Shown: one piece after another, positions 9,301-17,822 of the stretch | Layout: every line of letters begins with the position of its first letter | Position numbering within the stretch: the stretch's first letter is position 1 | Origin: Anaerococcus urinomassiliensis | GTDB taxonomy: Bacteria > Bacillota > Clostridia > Tissierellales > Peptoniphilaceae | Length of the DNA: 64,000 bases | Assembly (NCBI RefSeq): GCF_900128425.1 | Contig: NZ_LT635781.1 | Location: forward strand, 126,815-190,814 | Direction of reading: 5' to 3' | The notes under the pieces: model-generated | What the model saw: only the letters and a program-made list of their open reading frames with translations | What the model was told of the DNA's origin: nothing | The model's database searches: none | Position numbers and translations under genes: made by a program

Positions 9301-9702
9301 TTCTCCGTCTTTTTTTAAATATGGAGTTAATTCATAGGCAAAGGGATTGTAGCCATAGGGATTAAAGCCCAATTTCTCTCCATTTATATAAGTAGTTGAG
9401 TTTTGATAGGCTCCATCAAAGTATACAAATACTTGCTTTTCATGAAGATTTATATCATCTATAATAAAACTTTTCCTATAATTGCCAACTCCTCCAGGCT
9501 TATAGGCAGATTCTGCTTCAAAATATGGGCTAAAGTTCTGGTCTATAGAGTAGTCGTGAGGAAGATTTATATTAATAAAATTGTCATCGCTAAAGTTTGG
9601 AAGATAGGCACCTGGTTGATCTCCCAGGTAAAACTTCCAATTCTTATTAAAATTTTGTTTGCTATCTGAATTTATAAAATTAGTATATGATTTTTCGATC
9701 AT
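6301..9702 (-). CDS. GH2 beta-galactosidase, large multidomain
   Basis: This is a GH2 enzyme of about 1133 aa with a sugar-binding jelly-roll, an immunoglobulin-like domain, a TIM barrel and extra C-terminal beta domains (DUF4982-like and more). The acid/base Glu lies in SIGNEIMEG, and a likely nucleophile Glu is in RASETASNINSRSVY. GFDYLGEPTPF is typical of the beta-galactosidases with DUF4982. No signal peptide or wall anchor is seen, so it appears cytoplasmic despite its size. The start is placed at ATG 9702 (AAGG eight bases upstream) rather than TTG 9726, because ATG 9702 follows the pncB stop by one base. It is translationally linked to pncB, an unusual partner. Confidence 0.88.
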   Translation of the reverse strand: MIEKSYTNFINSDSKQNFNKNWKFYLGDQPGAYLPNFSDDNFININLPHDYSIDQNFSPYFEAESAYKPGGVGNYRKSFIIDDINLHEKQVFVYFDGAYQNSTTYINGEKLGFNPYGYNPFAYELTPYLKKDGENLLAIRCNHQVPSSRWYSGSGIYRSVNILVKDRLNFGIYGPKIDYEIDDKHVKVNVKAQVSNNYTDTKTFKIKHSLYFKNKLIKELTSEEFTINPACKNNIDLPFELDNISLWDLENPNLYQLKSEILLDGVSIDENVADIGFRSLEKDPQKGISLNGKNIKIKGVCLHHDNGALGACDYKSALEYKIDILKDMGANTIRLSHNPASKTLIDLCNKKGMLVVSEIFDGWILDKNNNYNDFSTYFEKEIGKSMLLGSNPSMTYAEFSLKEVLKRDYNSPAIFMISIGNEIMEGTDWSSLSLYPNLAASLIKWAREVDSKRWLTIGDNILRYDYVDELIDIDDKVNKASGMVGLNYTEGGRYDKIHKDYPDWVLRASETASNINSRSVYDRFELDYLPKDRKLSSYDTSKVAWGSHASDAWYDIITRDYVAGEAVWTGFDYLGEPTPFNGVDRGPVDNWPSPRSSYFGIIDLAGFPKDAYYLYRSLWNDKDVTCHLLPSWNEGEVVINDGKVKVICYTNASSVELVYKDQNGKIKSYGKEYFVSQMTKAGHKYKSNNARKRGFSLYAQWEIPFEEGSIQAIAYDEKGRVITQTVGRSIINTSGKASKIMARANKNRIYNDSYDLAYVTIDIVDENDNLITNADNLINVDLSENAILLGLDNGFQEDMGSFKVCQKKAFAGKLLAIIGGKSGLEPIEAKITSPGLKEASLKIDLKESPNTFNIREEINQEIQTPSFIGEKGLSILNYSTTTLPNIYPKLPHKLELVDKKGKLSGNFIDISWDDINEDDLREEGQLLVKGYGNIGEERLEASAFVRVECEKQIINADIANLALIKEVDDNKITLGFATQQVFAKLVISKVKNPDIKIYVSEAMTYDKGTLINYQMTKNKGEYTYEFDPVKATYLTIVFEDKACKLEIISLYNIKKLARIYNSTEFESLEVNDYMLSDDELKASEYICDGKIEVVSISPKENASITTIRRKKKWIILLQAEDSSQIRKFTIKRD

Positions 9703-9703
9703 C

Positions 9704-11149
9704 TTATAGGCCTTTTTTTGCCTCAAGGATTAGATTTTGTTTTAGATTCCACAAGTCATGAGAAAGATCGACATAGTAGTTGTGAGGTTGGTCGAATCTT
9801 TTTACCTCATCCCACAGGCTATCTATCTCACTTTTGCAATAGCTTTGAATCTCGTCAAGAGATGGTTGGTCATAGATTAATTTTCCATTTTCAAAAATCT
9901 TTTCTTGCATCAAACGAGCCTCATAATTTTCCATCTTTTTCATCTTCCATGTAAAAAGTGGGTCAAAAATTACAAGAGGCTCATTATCTTTGACTTCTTC
10001 TTCTCTTAGGGTGATATAGTCAGCTTCTGCTTTTCTATTTTTCTTGCTATAAAGTCTATAGACTTTTTTAAAGCCAGGTGTTGTTATCTTCTCAACATTT
10101 TCTGAGACCTTTATTTTTGATATGAGCTTATCATCTTTATAAATTCCAACAAGCTTATAAACGCCGCCAAATACAGGGTCAGACTTACTTGTGATTAGCC
10201 TTTCACCTATACCAAAGGAATCAATCCTAGCTCCTTGGGCTGTTAGGGAATTGATTTTAAATTCATCTAGGGAGTTGCTTGCAACAATCTTAGTGTCTGT
10301 AAATCCATTTTCATCAAGGATCTTCCTCACTTCTTTTGAAAGATAGGCAAGGTCTCCTGAGTCAATTCTCACCCCTCCACTAAGTCCCTTTGGCTGTAAA
10401 ACTTCCTTAAATACTCTCATAGCATTAGGAAGCCCGCTATTAATTGTGTCGTAGGTATCTATTAAGAGTATGCAATTGTTTGGATAAGCTTCTGCATAAG
10501 TTTTGAAAGCCTCATACTCATTGTCAAAGGCTTGGATCCATGAGTGAGCCATAGTTCCGGATGGTTTGAAGCCATATTTTTGAGCTGATAAAGTATTAGA
10601 TGATACTGGAACGCCAGCGATGTATGCAGCTCTTGCTCCAGTTATGGAAGCATCAGCTCCTTGGGCACGCCTTGCTCCAAACTCCATAACAAGTCTGTCG
10701 CCTGCAGCACGAACTATTCTGCTAGATTTTGTAGCAATAAGTGAGTTGAAGTTCATAGATAGTAGTAGGTAAGTCTCTAGGATTGAACATTCGATTATAG
10801 GTGCCTTTACTGTGATGATTGGCTCATTTGGGAACATAACTGATCCTTCTGGAAAGGCCCACACATCACCTGTAAATTTGAAATCAGCAAGATATTCTAA
10901 GAAATCATCAGTAAAATTACCAGAAGATCTTAGGTATTCTATGTCCTCTTTGCTAAAGTGTAGATTTTCTATAAAATCTATAATGTCATTTAACCCTGCA
11001 AAGATAGAATATCCTCCATCATCTGGATTTGACCTATAAAAGGCATCAAAAACTGTAATAGTATCTTTCATACCGTTATTAAAATATCCATTGGCCATAG
11101 TAAATTCATAAAAATCACTAAGCATGGATAGGTTTCTTTTGTCTGTCAT
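9704..11149 (-). CDS. pncB: Nicotinate phosphoribosyltransferase
   Basis: This 481-aa enzyme converts nicotinate and PRPP (with ATP) to nicotinate mononucleotide in NAD salvage. Visible family motifs are the N-terminal LSDFYEFTMANGYF, the active-site stretch GTMAHSWIQAF with the phosphorylatable His, GGVRIDSGDLAYL, ASNSLDEFKI and FGIGERL. Length fits the long bacterial form. AGAGGG stands just upstream of the ATG. It is the first gene of a two-gene operon with the GH2 beta-galactosidase. The divergent region to the HAD gene contains a dyad that could be an operator. Confidence 0.93.
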   Translation of the reverse strand: MTDKRNLSMLSDFYEFTMANGYFNNGMKDTITVFDAFYRSNPDDGGYSIFAGLNDIIDFIENLHFSKEDIEYLRSSGNFTDDFLEYLADFKFTGDVWAFPEGSVMFPNEPIITVKAPIIECSILETYLLLSMNFNSLIATKSSRIVRAAGDRLVMEFGARRAQGADASITGARAAYIAGVPVSSNTLSAQKYGFKPSGTMAHSWIQAFDNEYEAFKTYAEAYPNNCILLIDTYDTINSGLPNAMRVFKEVLQPKGLSGGVRIDSGDLAYLSKEVRKILDENGFTDTKIVASNSLDEFKINSLTAQGARIDSFGIGERLITSKSDPVFGGVYKLVGIYKDDKLISKIKVSENVEKITTPGFKKVYRLYSKKNRKAEADYITLREEEVKDNEPLVIFDPLFTWKMKKMENYEARLMQEKIFENGKLIYDQPSLDEIQSYCKSEIDSLWDEVKRFDQPHNYYVDLSHDLWNLKQNLILEAKKGL

Positions 11150-11178
11150 AATACCCTCTTTTCTCTAAGATACTAATA

Positions 11179-11209
11179 TTTTACCCTAATGTATATACAA
11201 TGGGTAAAA
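11179..11209. promoter_or_regulatory. Dyad-symmetric candidate operator upstream of pncB
   Basis: TTTTACCC (11179-11186) and GGGTAAAA (11202-11209) are inverted around the self-complementary core TGTATATACA (11190-11199). It sits 30-60 bp before the pncB start in the pncB/HAD divergent region. Related half-sites TTTTTGCCC and GGGTAAA occur at about 11236 and 11271. The binding protein is unknown; NAD-responsive repressors would be the first guess. Confidence 0.45.
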
Positions 11210-11306
11210 ATTATCAAAAAATAGTATTAATCTTATTTTTGCCCAAAAATTAATAAAATAATCTATAATAGGGTAAATTAGGATGTAGAAGTGAAAAGGA
11301 GAGATT

Positions 11307-11957
11307 ATGTATATTTTTGATATTGACGGAACGCTACTAAATACAATTGATGCTATAGATTATCACTTGAATACAACTTTCAAAAAATATGGCCTAGATC
11401 CTGTGCCAAAAGATAAGGTAAGAGAATTTGTAGGAAATGGACCTAGAGTTTTAGTTGAGTCATCTCTTAGCTATGTTAGTTTCAAAGGAGACGATATTTT
11501 AAAAGAAAAAATTTATGACGCCTATAACCTTGCCTACGACGACAACCCATCATATCTTACCAAGCCCTTTGATGGGATAAGAGGATCCCTTGATGAAATC
11601 AAAAGTCGTGGGGAGATAATAACTGCCTTTTCCAATAAGCCTGATTCTACATCAAACAAGGTTCTAAAAGACGTATTTGGCAATGATTACTTTGATTATA
11701 TCTTAGGCTACAGGGAAGATTACAAGAGGAAGCCATCGCCAGAAGGGATTATGATAATTGCAGAAAGATTTGGAGTGAATTTTTCTGATATCTTATACTT
11801 CGGCGACAGTGAAGTAGATATGAAATGTGGGAAAAACGCCAGTATTTTTACCGTTGGATGTTCATGGGGCTTTCGTGAGAGAAAAATATTAGAAGCTGAA
11901 AACCCAGATGTCATTATAGATAATCCAAGCGAAATCACAAGTATCAGAAATATATAA
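11307..11957 (+). CDS. HAD-family phosphatase (phosphoglycolate phosphatase-like)
   Basis: This 216-aa HAD hydrolase has motif I FDIDGTLLNT, a small alpha-helical cap in the first third, motif II FSNKP, a conserved Lys (YKRKPSPEG) and motif IV YFGDSEVDM. It resembles Gph/PpaX-like phosphatases that clear phosphoglycolate or pyrophosphate. The substrate cannot be assigned from sequence alone. AAAAGGAGA precedes the ATG, and a TATAAT at 11264-11269 may be its -10. It is divergent from pncB. Confidence 0.85.
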   Translation: MYIFDIDGTLLNTIDAIDYHLNTTFKKYGLDPVPKDKVREFVGNGPRVLVESSLSYVSFKGDDILKEKIYDAYNLAYDDNPSYLTKPFDGIRGSLDEIKSRGEIITAFSNKPDSTSNKVLKDVFGNDYFDYILGYREDYKRKPSPEGIMIIAERFGVNFSDILYFGDSEVDMKCGKNASIFTVGCSWGFRERKILEAENPDVIIDNPSEITSIRNI

Positions 11958-12057
11958 TCCATAATTAATATAAATATAATGGCTATCAATGACCGTGGCA
12001 ATAAGTCTAAAACTTTGATACACTATTTAGGAAAACAATAAGTTATTGGAGGGATTG

Positions 12058-12759
12058 ATGCAATTATTAATAGAAAATTTATCTAAAAGTTTTGATGAAA
12101 AGTTAGTTTTAGATGGCTTAGACGCAATATTTGACCAAGGGATAATTTATGCCCTCTTAGGAAGAAACGGTGCAGGCAAAACCACCCTTTTTTCCCTTAT
12201 AGCAAAAGAATTAGCAAAAGATTCGGGTCAAGTTTTTCTTTTTGATGGAAAGCAAAAAAGACCTCTTGACTTAAACGACGTATTCTTCATGCTAGCTGAA
12301 CCAGAGTTGCCAAGATTTCTTACAGGCAGAGAATTTATAAATTTTTTTATAGATGTAAATAAAAAAAGGATTAAGGGAGACTTAAATCCTGATCTATATT
12401 TTGACCAAGTCAAATTTGATGAAGATGACAAGGATAGGCTAATCCAAGGCTACTCAACTGGTATGAGAAATAAGCTTCAAATGATGATGTTTCTTATCAC
12501 AAAACCAAAAGTGATTTTGATGGATGAGCCATTAAACTCCCTTGATGTAGTCGTACAAAAAGAGATGAAAGATTTGATAAAGTCTATAAAAGATGACCAT
12601 ATCATAATTTTTTCAACCCATATCCTAGACTTGGCCAAAAATATGGCAGATGAGATTGTTCTTCTTCACAAGGGAAAAGCCAGTGAAGTTGATAGGGAGA
12701 TTAAAAATAATCCGGACTTTGAAGAAAAAGTAATAAACTTACTTCAAGTGGAGGATTAA
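12058..12759 (+). CDS. ABC transporter ATP-binding protein
   Basis: This ABC ATPase of about 233 aa has Walker A GRNGAGKTT, a signature-like region YSTGMRNKLQMM, Walker B VILMDEPLNSLD and the H-loop STHILD. The Q-loop is weak (FFMLAEPELP). This form is common in ABC-2 type exporters of the YtrB/CcmA kind. The in-frame TTG at 12046 is rejected because the GGAGGG ribosome-binding site lies at 12048-12053, giving ATG 12058. It is followed after 2 bp by a large membrane protein that is its likely permease partner. The substrate is unknown. Confidence 0.88.
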   Translation: MQLLIENLSKSFDEKLVLDGLDAIFDQGIIYALLGRNGAGKTTLFSLIAKELAKDSGQVFLFDGKQKRPLDLNDVFFMLAEPELPRFLTGREFINFFIDVNKKRIKGDLNPDLYFDQVKFDEDDKDRLIQGYSTGMRNKLQMMMFLITKPKVILMDEPLNSLDVVVQKEMKDLIKSIKDDHIIIFSTHILDLAKNMADEIVLLHKGKASEVDREIKNNPDFEEKVINLLQVED

Positions 12760-12761
12760 TA

Positions 12762-14354
12762 ATGGAATATTACAAAAAATATAGGATCATAGAAAATATT
12801 TCGCTGACGGAATCTATAAATCATTTTATAGATTTTGTACATAGGATTCCTTTACTAGGCAAGCTTACAGGCGACAAATATAAGCTTTATGGCTTTAAAA
12901 AGTTAGTATATATACTTGGGCCAATCTTTTCTTTGATGGGTCAAATTATTAAATCTATGCTTTCTTTTGTTTTATGTATTATCATAACAGGATCAATAAT
13001 TTGGTCATTAAACAAGCTTGGGATATATAGGGTTCAAGAATTTGAGGACTTGATGGACTACGGTGTTGTAAACCTGGCTTTTTTGAGCTTTTATCTGACA
13101 CCAGCTCTCGTATCTAACAATATTGAGGGCCGCAAGTTAGAAATTCATAAATTAAATAAGCAATATAGGATGGAGGCTAAGGAGTCAGGATTAGTACTTG
13201 GCGTCTTTGATCCGTTGAGGATTTCCTTTGGTAGAGCTATAATCTTTTGGATAATTTTAGGATTTAAAAAAGCTCTTATAATAAGCCTTAGCCTAGCCTT
13301 TATCAGGATAAGTACAAACACTTACAATTTATACATGTCTTTTAAAAAAGAGAAAAAATTGTCCGATAGATTTTCCTTTTTTATAGTGTTGGCAGTTATA
13401 CTATTTGCCCTATTGATGCAATTGAAAAGTATATCTATAAGAATACTTATACCTATATTTTTGCTAAGCTTGGTGATTTTTATAGTATCTATTAGATATT
13501 TACTTAAATTTGATGGATATGACAGACTTTTGGAACTTGCAAAAAAAGAGAGCGCTAATATAGAATTAGACTTCGATAAGATTGCCAATGATAGCCTTGC
13601 CCTTAAGGATAGCGATATAGAAAAAGATAAAAAGACTAAGGGAAGGGGATATGAACTTTTAAATAATCTCTTTTTTCAAAGGCATAGTAGGCTTCTTATA
13701 AAACCAGTATTTAAAAAGGCATTGATAATATTTGCTATCATTTTGGCCTTACTTTTTGGTGTAAAATTTATTTTTACAAGATTTGCAAGCTTTATAGAAG
13801 GCATCTTTATATTAGCCTTACCTATCATTACTATGATTATTTATAATGATACTGAAAGTGCTAGGGCATTTTTCCTAAACTGCGACAGGTCTTTGATGCA
13901 ATATGGTTTTTATAGGGACCCCAAAGCAATATTTGATATGTACAAATTAAGGTACATATCTCTATTAAAGATACAGTTTATAGAACTTGCATCAACTCTT
14001 ATAAGCCTTATCACTTATTACTTTTTATACCAAAATATTGACATAGAAACAGGACTTTTAGCTGGTGGATTTATAGTGGTTTCTTACTTGTTTTTTCCAG
14101 CCTTTAACCTATTTAACTATTATGTTTTCCAACCCTTTAACCAGGATGCATCTGCTAAGGGAGGATTATATAAGTTTATAAATTCCCTCATAGGCTATGT
14201 CAATATTTTAATCATACCTGCTATAATGGGTAGGTTTGATGGGGATATGAATGTGGCTTTTATAGCATTAATAGTTATTATGCTAATTTTAATTATAATA
14301 TTTCCGTTTGTTGTAAAAAAACATGGTAAAAACACCTTTAAGATAAGAAAATAA
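12762..14354 (+). CDS. ABC exporter permease-like membrane protein
   Basis: This 530-aa polytopic membrane protein has hydrophobic segments near residues 45-80, 100-115, 160-185, 205-245, 320-365 and 410-520. Lys-rich cytoplasmic loops separate them, including one of about 70 residues in the middle. No catalytic motif is recognised. Its position right behind an ABC ATPase and its ABC-2-like size argue that the two form an exporter or a lipid/peptide stress pump. Homology outside this context is not recognised. Confidence 0.6.
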   Translation: MEYYKKYRIIENISLTESINHFIDFVHRIPLLGKLTGDKYKLYGFKKLVYILGPIFSLMGQIIKSMLSFVLCIIITGSIIWSLNKLGIYRVQEFEDLMDYGVVNLAFLSFYLTPALVSNNIEGRKLEIHKLNKQYRMEAKESGLVLGVFDPLRISFGRAIIFWIILGFKKALIISLSLAFIRISTNTYNLYMSFKKEKKLSDRFSFFIVLAVILFALLMQLKSISIRILIPIFLLSLVIFIVSIRYLLKFDGYDRLLELAKKESANIELDFDKIANDSLALKDSDIEKDKKTKGRGYELLNNLFFQRHSRLLIKPVFKKALIIFAIILALLFGVKFIFTRFASFIEGIFILALPIITMIIYNDTESARAFFLNCDRSLMQYGFYRDPKAIFDMYKLRYISLLKIQFIELASTLISLITYYFLYQNIDIETGLLAGGFIVVSYLFFPAFNLFNYYVFQPFNQDASAKGGLYKFINSLIGYVNILIIPAIMGRFDGDMNVAFIALIVIMLILIIIFPFVVKKHGKNTFKIRK

Positions 14355-14378
14355 AGCGACCATTTGGCCGCTTTAGTC
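14352..14378. terminator. Bidirectional intrinsic terminator
   Basis: AAAGCG-A-CC / GG-C-CGCTTT forms a short hairpin between the convergent permease and SdpI-like genes. T-rich flanks are weak. Confidence 0.5.
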
Positions 14379-14723
14379 ATCTTTGAGATTGAATTTTTTT
14401 CTAAGTCTTATTTTTACTATGAAGTATAAGAGGATAAAATAGATAATAGCAAACAATGTTATAATTCCTACTAGATATGACCTCTTAAGTTCTAAGTAAA
14501 TTAGTATGGGAAGTATTATCGCAAATAAAATAATGCCAAGAACTATGGAAGTAAGGCCAGCAAACTTATTGCCGTAATCCCAAGTTTTCTCATTATAGCA
14601 AACTTCCCAAATATGAAAACCTACTTTCATTTCGGGATATGGAGAATAGAAATTTCTAAGAAAAATTCCTATATAAATTGTAAATAGTAATAGTGTTATG
14701 TCTGATACGATTAAAGGACCCAT
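14373..14723 (-). CDS. Small SdpI-like integral membrane protein
   Basis: This 116-aa protein has three hydrophobic segments: one at residues 4-23, then two between about 57 and 107. The loop KVGFHIWEVCYNEKTWDYGNKFAG has the layout of the SdpI/DUF3784 motif, in which a conserved Gly and Trp precede the last helices. SdpI proteins confer immunity to toxic peptides, but many small relatives have no known role. The gene stands alone on the minus strand. The assignment rests on one motif and topology only. Confidence 0.5.
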   Translation of the reverse strand: MGPLIVSDITLLLFTIYIGIFLRNFYSPYPEMKVGFHIWEVCYNEKTWDYGNKFAGLTSIVLGIILFAIILPILIYLELKRSYLVGIITLFAIIYFILLYFIVKIRLRKKFNLKDD

Positions 14724-14833
14724 ATTTCACCTCATTTCTCATAAATTATACTAATTTTTGTGGATAATGAAAGATGAGGATTTTTCCAAATTGTAAATGA
14801 AATAATAGAACATATAGTAATGTTGAGGATACT

Positions 14834-15997
14834 ATGAAAATACTTATAACAAGCGATTGGTACTATCCTGTTGTCAATGGGGTAGTCAGATCAGTACTAA
14901 ATTTAAAAGAATATCTAGAAAGTAAGGGCCATGAGGTAAGAGTCCTAACATTATCAAATACTCTTATGTCCTATAAGAGTGAGGATGTTTACTACATAGG
15001 TTCTCTTTCTGCCAAGAAAATTTATCCTGAGGCTAGGATTACAAATATTTTGGCCAACACCCACCTAAGATCTATAAAAAAATGGGAGCCAGATATAATC
15101 CACAGTCAGTGCGAATTTTCAACATTTATGATGGCCAAGACCCTATCAAAGATGCTAAATATCCCATTAATCCACACCTATCATACAGTCTATGAAGACT
15201 ACACCCACTATTTTACGACAAACAAAAAAGCTGGTGTGAAGATTGTAGCCAAATTTTCAAAGGCTCTTTCTGATATGTGCGATTACTTTATAGCTCCAAC
15301 AGCAAAAACTGCTGGAATATTGGAATCTTATAATATAGGGAAAGAAAAAATAGCAGTAATACCCACAGGTGTTCACATACCAGACTTATATGACAAAGAA
15401 AAATTGAGAGATGAACTAAAAATAGCTAAGGATAAAAAGATCCTTTTATACTTAGGAAGGCTTGCCGAAGAAAAAAACATAGAAGAGATTATAAAGTACT
15501 ATGACAAACTCGATGATCCAAGCATAGAATTTCTCATAGTTGGCGGCGGACCTCACCTTAATAAACTGATAGATTATAGCAAAAACTTTAAAAACAGAGC
15601 AAATTTCATAGGTATGGTAGATCCAAGTGAGGTTAACAAGTATTACCAGGCTGCTGATATATTTACAACGGCATCTACATCAGAAACCCAAGGTCTTACC
15701 TATTATGAGGCTCTATCAAATGGAACAGTAGCCATTTGCAGGAAGGATGGCTCCTTAGAAGGGGTTATAGAAAATGGCTTCAATGGTTTTTGCTACGATG
15801 ATTATGAACAATTTAAGGCATATATATACCAAGTTTTGTGTGACGAAGATTTGAAAAATAAACTTAGGGAAAATGCCAGAGCCTATGCCCTGGATAATTT
15901 TTCTGTCCAAAGCTTTGGTAGCAAATGTGAAGCCTTATACGAAAAAGCAGTAAATGAGTACGATTATGAAAGTCCTTTTATATACAAAAGATTATGA
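14834..15997 (+). CDS. GT4-family glycosyltransferase (diacylglycerol glucosyltransferase-like)
   Basis: This 387-aa GT-B enzyme has the N-terminal acceptor domain SDWYYPVVNGVVRSV and the C-terminal nucleotide-sugar domain with GRLAEEKNI, IVGGGP and the EX7E-like TSETQGLTYYEAL. Closest in pattern to Firmicute 1,2-diacylglycerol 3-glucosyltransferases, which make the glycolipid anchor of lipoteichoic acid. The acceptor is inferred. It overlaps the next GT4 gene, so the two probably act in sequence at the inner face of the membrane (mono- then di-glycosylation). Confidence 0.82.
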   Translation: MKILITSDWYYPVVNGVVRSVLNLKEYLESKGHEVRVLTLSNTLMSYKSEDVYYIGSLSAKKIYPEARITNILANTHLRSIKKWEPDIIHSQCEFSTFMMAKTLSKMLNIPLIHTYHTVYEDYTHYFTTNKKAGVKIVAKFSKALSDMCDYFIAPTAKTAGILESYNIGKEKIAVIPTGVHIPDLYDKEKLRDELKIAKDKKILLYLGRLAEEKNIEEIIKYYDKLDDPSIEFLIVGGGPHLNKLIDYSKNFKNRANFIGMVDPSEVNKYYQAADIFTTASTSETQGLTYYEALSNGTVAICRKDGSLEGVIENGFNGFCYDDYEQFKAYIYQVLCDEDLKNKLRENARAYALDNFSVQSFGSKCEALYEKAVNEYDYESPFIYKRL

Positions 15998-16967
15998 AAC
16001 AGTAAGAGAATCTGGCGTTGGCAAGGCCATAGACCACCAAATCAAGGCTTTGACAAAGGTCGGATGTGACTTCACCCTAGATGATACGGAAGACTTTGAT
16101 ATAGTTCACATAAACACAGTCTTTCCCAAATCTGCTGCCTTTGCATCTAAAGCAAAAAGAGCTGGCAAAAAAGTCATCTACCACGCCCATTCCACCAAGG
16201 AAGATTTCAAAAATTCCTTTATTTTATCAAATCAAATAGCCCCACTCTTTAAATCTTGGCTAAGGCATTGCTACAACAAGGGAGACTTAATCCTTACTCC
16301 AAGCGAGTATTCCAAGGAAATTCTTTCGACTTATGGACTTAAGAGAGATATCGAAGTAGTATCAAATGGAATAGATCTGGATTTTTGGAAGAAAAAAGAA
16401 AATGACAGAGAAGTTTTTTATAAGACTTATAATTTGGATCCAAACAAGAAATCAATTATTTCAGTTGGCCTACCTATCAAAAGAAAGGGCATAGATGATT
16501 TTATAAAGCTTGCTGAGCTTTTGCCAGAATACGAATTTGTCTGGTTTGGCAAGCTCAATCCTTCGGTAATGCCTGCAGAAATTAAAAAACTTATAGACAA
16601 GGCTCCGGCCAATCTCCACTTCCCGGGATATATATCTAGTGATGAGCTAAGAGTAGCCTACAGCGGATCAGATTTATACGTATTTTTGACCCACGAGGAG
16701 ACAGAGGGGATAGTCCTTTTAGAAGCCCTTGCCACCAAGGCAGATATATTAATTCGAGATATAGAAATATTTGAAAAAGATTATGTAGATGGAGAAAACA
16801 TCTACAAGGGCAAGGATTTGGAAGGCTTTAAGGAAAAAATCACTGGCATACTAAGTGGAACTTTGCCATCTTTAGTAGACTTTGCCTATGAGATTGCTAA
16901 GTCAAAGTCTATAGAAAATACAGGAAGAAAGTTAGTAGAATGCTACGAAAAGGTGCTTAATTTATGA
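15966..16967 (+). CDS. GT4-family glycosyltransferase, second of pair
   Basis: This GT-B enzyme of about 333 aa has an N-terminal KVLLYTKDYETVRESGVGKA, GLPIKRKGIDDFI in the donor domain, and HEETEGIVLLEAL as the EX7E-type motif. It resembles the second enzyme of Firmicute glycolipid pairs. The start is ATG 15966 or the in-frame ATG 15954; neither has a clear ribosome-binding site, as expected for coupling to the upstream gene, which it overlaps by at least 32 nt. Its own stop overlaps the next gene start by 4 nt. Confidence 0.8.
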   Translation: MKVLLYTKDYETVRESGVGKAIDHQIKALTKVGCDFTLDDTEDFDIVHINTVFPKSAAFASKAKRAGKKVIYHAHSTKEDFKNSFILSNQIAPLFKSWLRHCYNKGDLILTPSEYSKEILSTYGLKRDIEVVSNGIDLDFWKKKENDREVFYKTYNLDPNKKSIISVGLPIKRKGIDDFIKLAELLPEYEFVWFGKLNPSVMPAEIKKLIDKAPANLHFPGYISSDELRVAYSGSDLYVFLTHEETEGIVLLEALATKADILIRDIEIFEKDYVDGENIYKGKDLEGFKEKITGILSGTLPSLVDFAYEIAKSKSIENTGRKLVECYEKVLNL

Positions 16968-17656
16968 GATCAATTTTATTATTTATTATAATAGCCCTTA
17001 TAACCATACTTATCCCAGCCATTGTAATGAGCATCGTTAGCCTCATAGGTGGAGGAGATTTATTAGTTATAATTGGGCAAATGCTAATTATTTTGACCTT
17101 TGTCTTAATTTTTACTAGATATTTAAAATATAAGAGAAAATATGAAATAGACACTGAAAATTTAATCAATGGACAAAAAGATATAGAAAAGCTAAAAAAA
17201 CTAAGAGATGAACGCAGGACCTACCAATCAAAAGCAGCTATCACTTATCAAATCCTAACCAATGAGTTTTCCAATGAAGAAGCATTAAATCTTAAAAAAT
17301 ATGCAACTAGGCCAAGCGATATGGAACACTATTATTCGGCTATAATAGATAATGCTAGTAAGGAAAAAAGAGATGAAATAAGAAAAAAACGTGATTATTT
17401 CCTCAATCGCTATGGGAAAAAAACTATGATTTACCCAGATTTTAAAGGGAATTTAAAGACAAGCGGCAAATGGATAGGATTCTTTTTTTTACTTTATATT
17501 ATTTATAGTATAATCGGCAATAAAGTTCGAATGGGAGAATTTGTTTATGCGTCCTATGTACTTTTGGGCATGTTGATTTTAGCGGTAGTTATGATAAATA
17601 CTATACTTTGGATAGTTAGAACTTTGCGTTCCTACTGGGCAAAGGATTATATTTAA
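16964..17656 (+). CDS. Membrane protein of unknown function
   Basis: This 230-aa protein has two N-terminal transmembrane segments (residues 1-50), a charged cytoplasmic middle of about 110 residues rich in Lys/Arg/Glu, and two C-terminal transmembrane segments (about 168-222). No family is recognised. It starts in the ATGA overlap with the second glycosyltransferase, so it belongs to that operon and may help place the glycolipid enzymes or handle their product. That role is inferred from context only. Confidence 0.6.
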   Translation: MRSILLFIIIALITILIPAIVMSIVSLIGGGDLLVIIGQMLIILTFVLIFTRYLKYKRKYEIDTENLINGQKDIEKLKKLRDERRTYQSKAAITYQILTNEFSNEEALNLKKYATRPSDMEHYYSAIIDNASKEKRDEIRKKRDYFLNRYGKKTMIYPDFKGNLKTSGKWIGFFFLLYIIYSIIGNKVRMGEFVYASYVLLGMLILAVVMINTILWIVRTLRSYWAKDYI

Positions 17657-17657
17657 G

Positions 17658-17685
17658 CCAGGCAAATAAAGCCTGGTATTTTTTT
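17658..17685 (+). terminator. Intrinsic terminator of the GT4 operon
   Basis: CCAGGC / GCCTGG with a 7-nt A-rich loop is followed by TATTTTTTT, directly after the stop codon. Confidence 0.9.
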
Positions 17686-17773
17686 GCCCTAAACTCTCAC
17701 AATTAAAATTTACAAAACCTTAATGCAAATAATTAAAAATATTATTTATTTTATTAAAAATATTAATTTGGAC

Positions 17774-17801
17774 TTTACAAATATTAAAAACGTAGTATAC
17801 T
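17774..17801 (+). promoter_or_regulatory. Promoter of the DUF2089/DUF4097 operon
   Basis: TTTACA (17774-17779), 16-bp spacer, TATACT (17796-17801), followed by AAAGGAGG and the ATG at 17823. The short leader leaves no room for other control elements. Confidence 0.65.
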
Positions 17802-17822
17802 TATATCAAAAGGAGGCTATCT

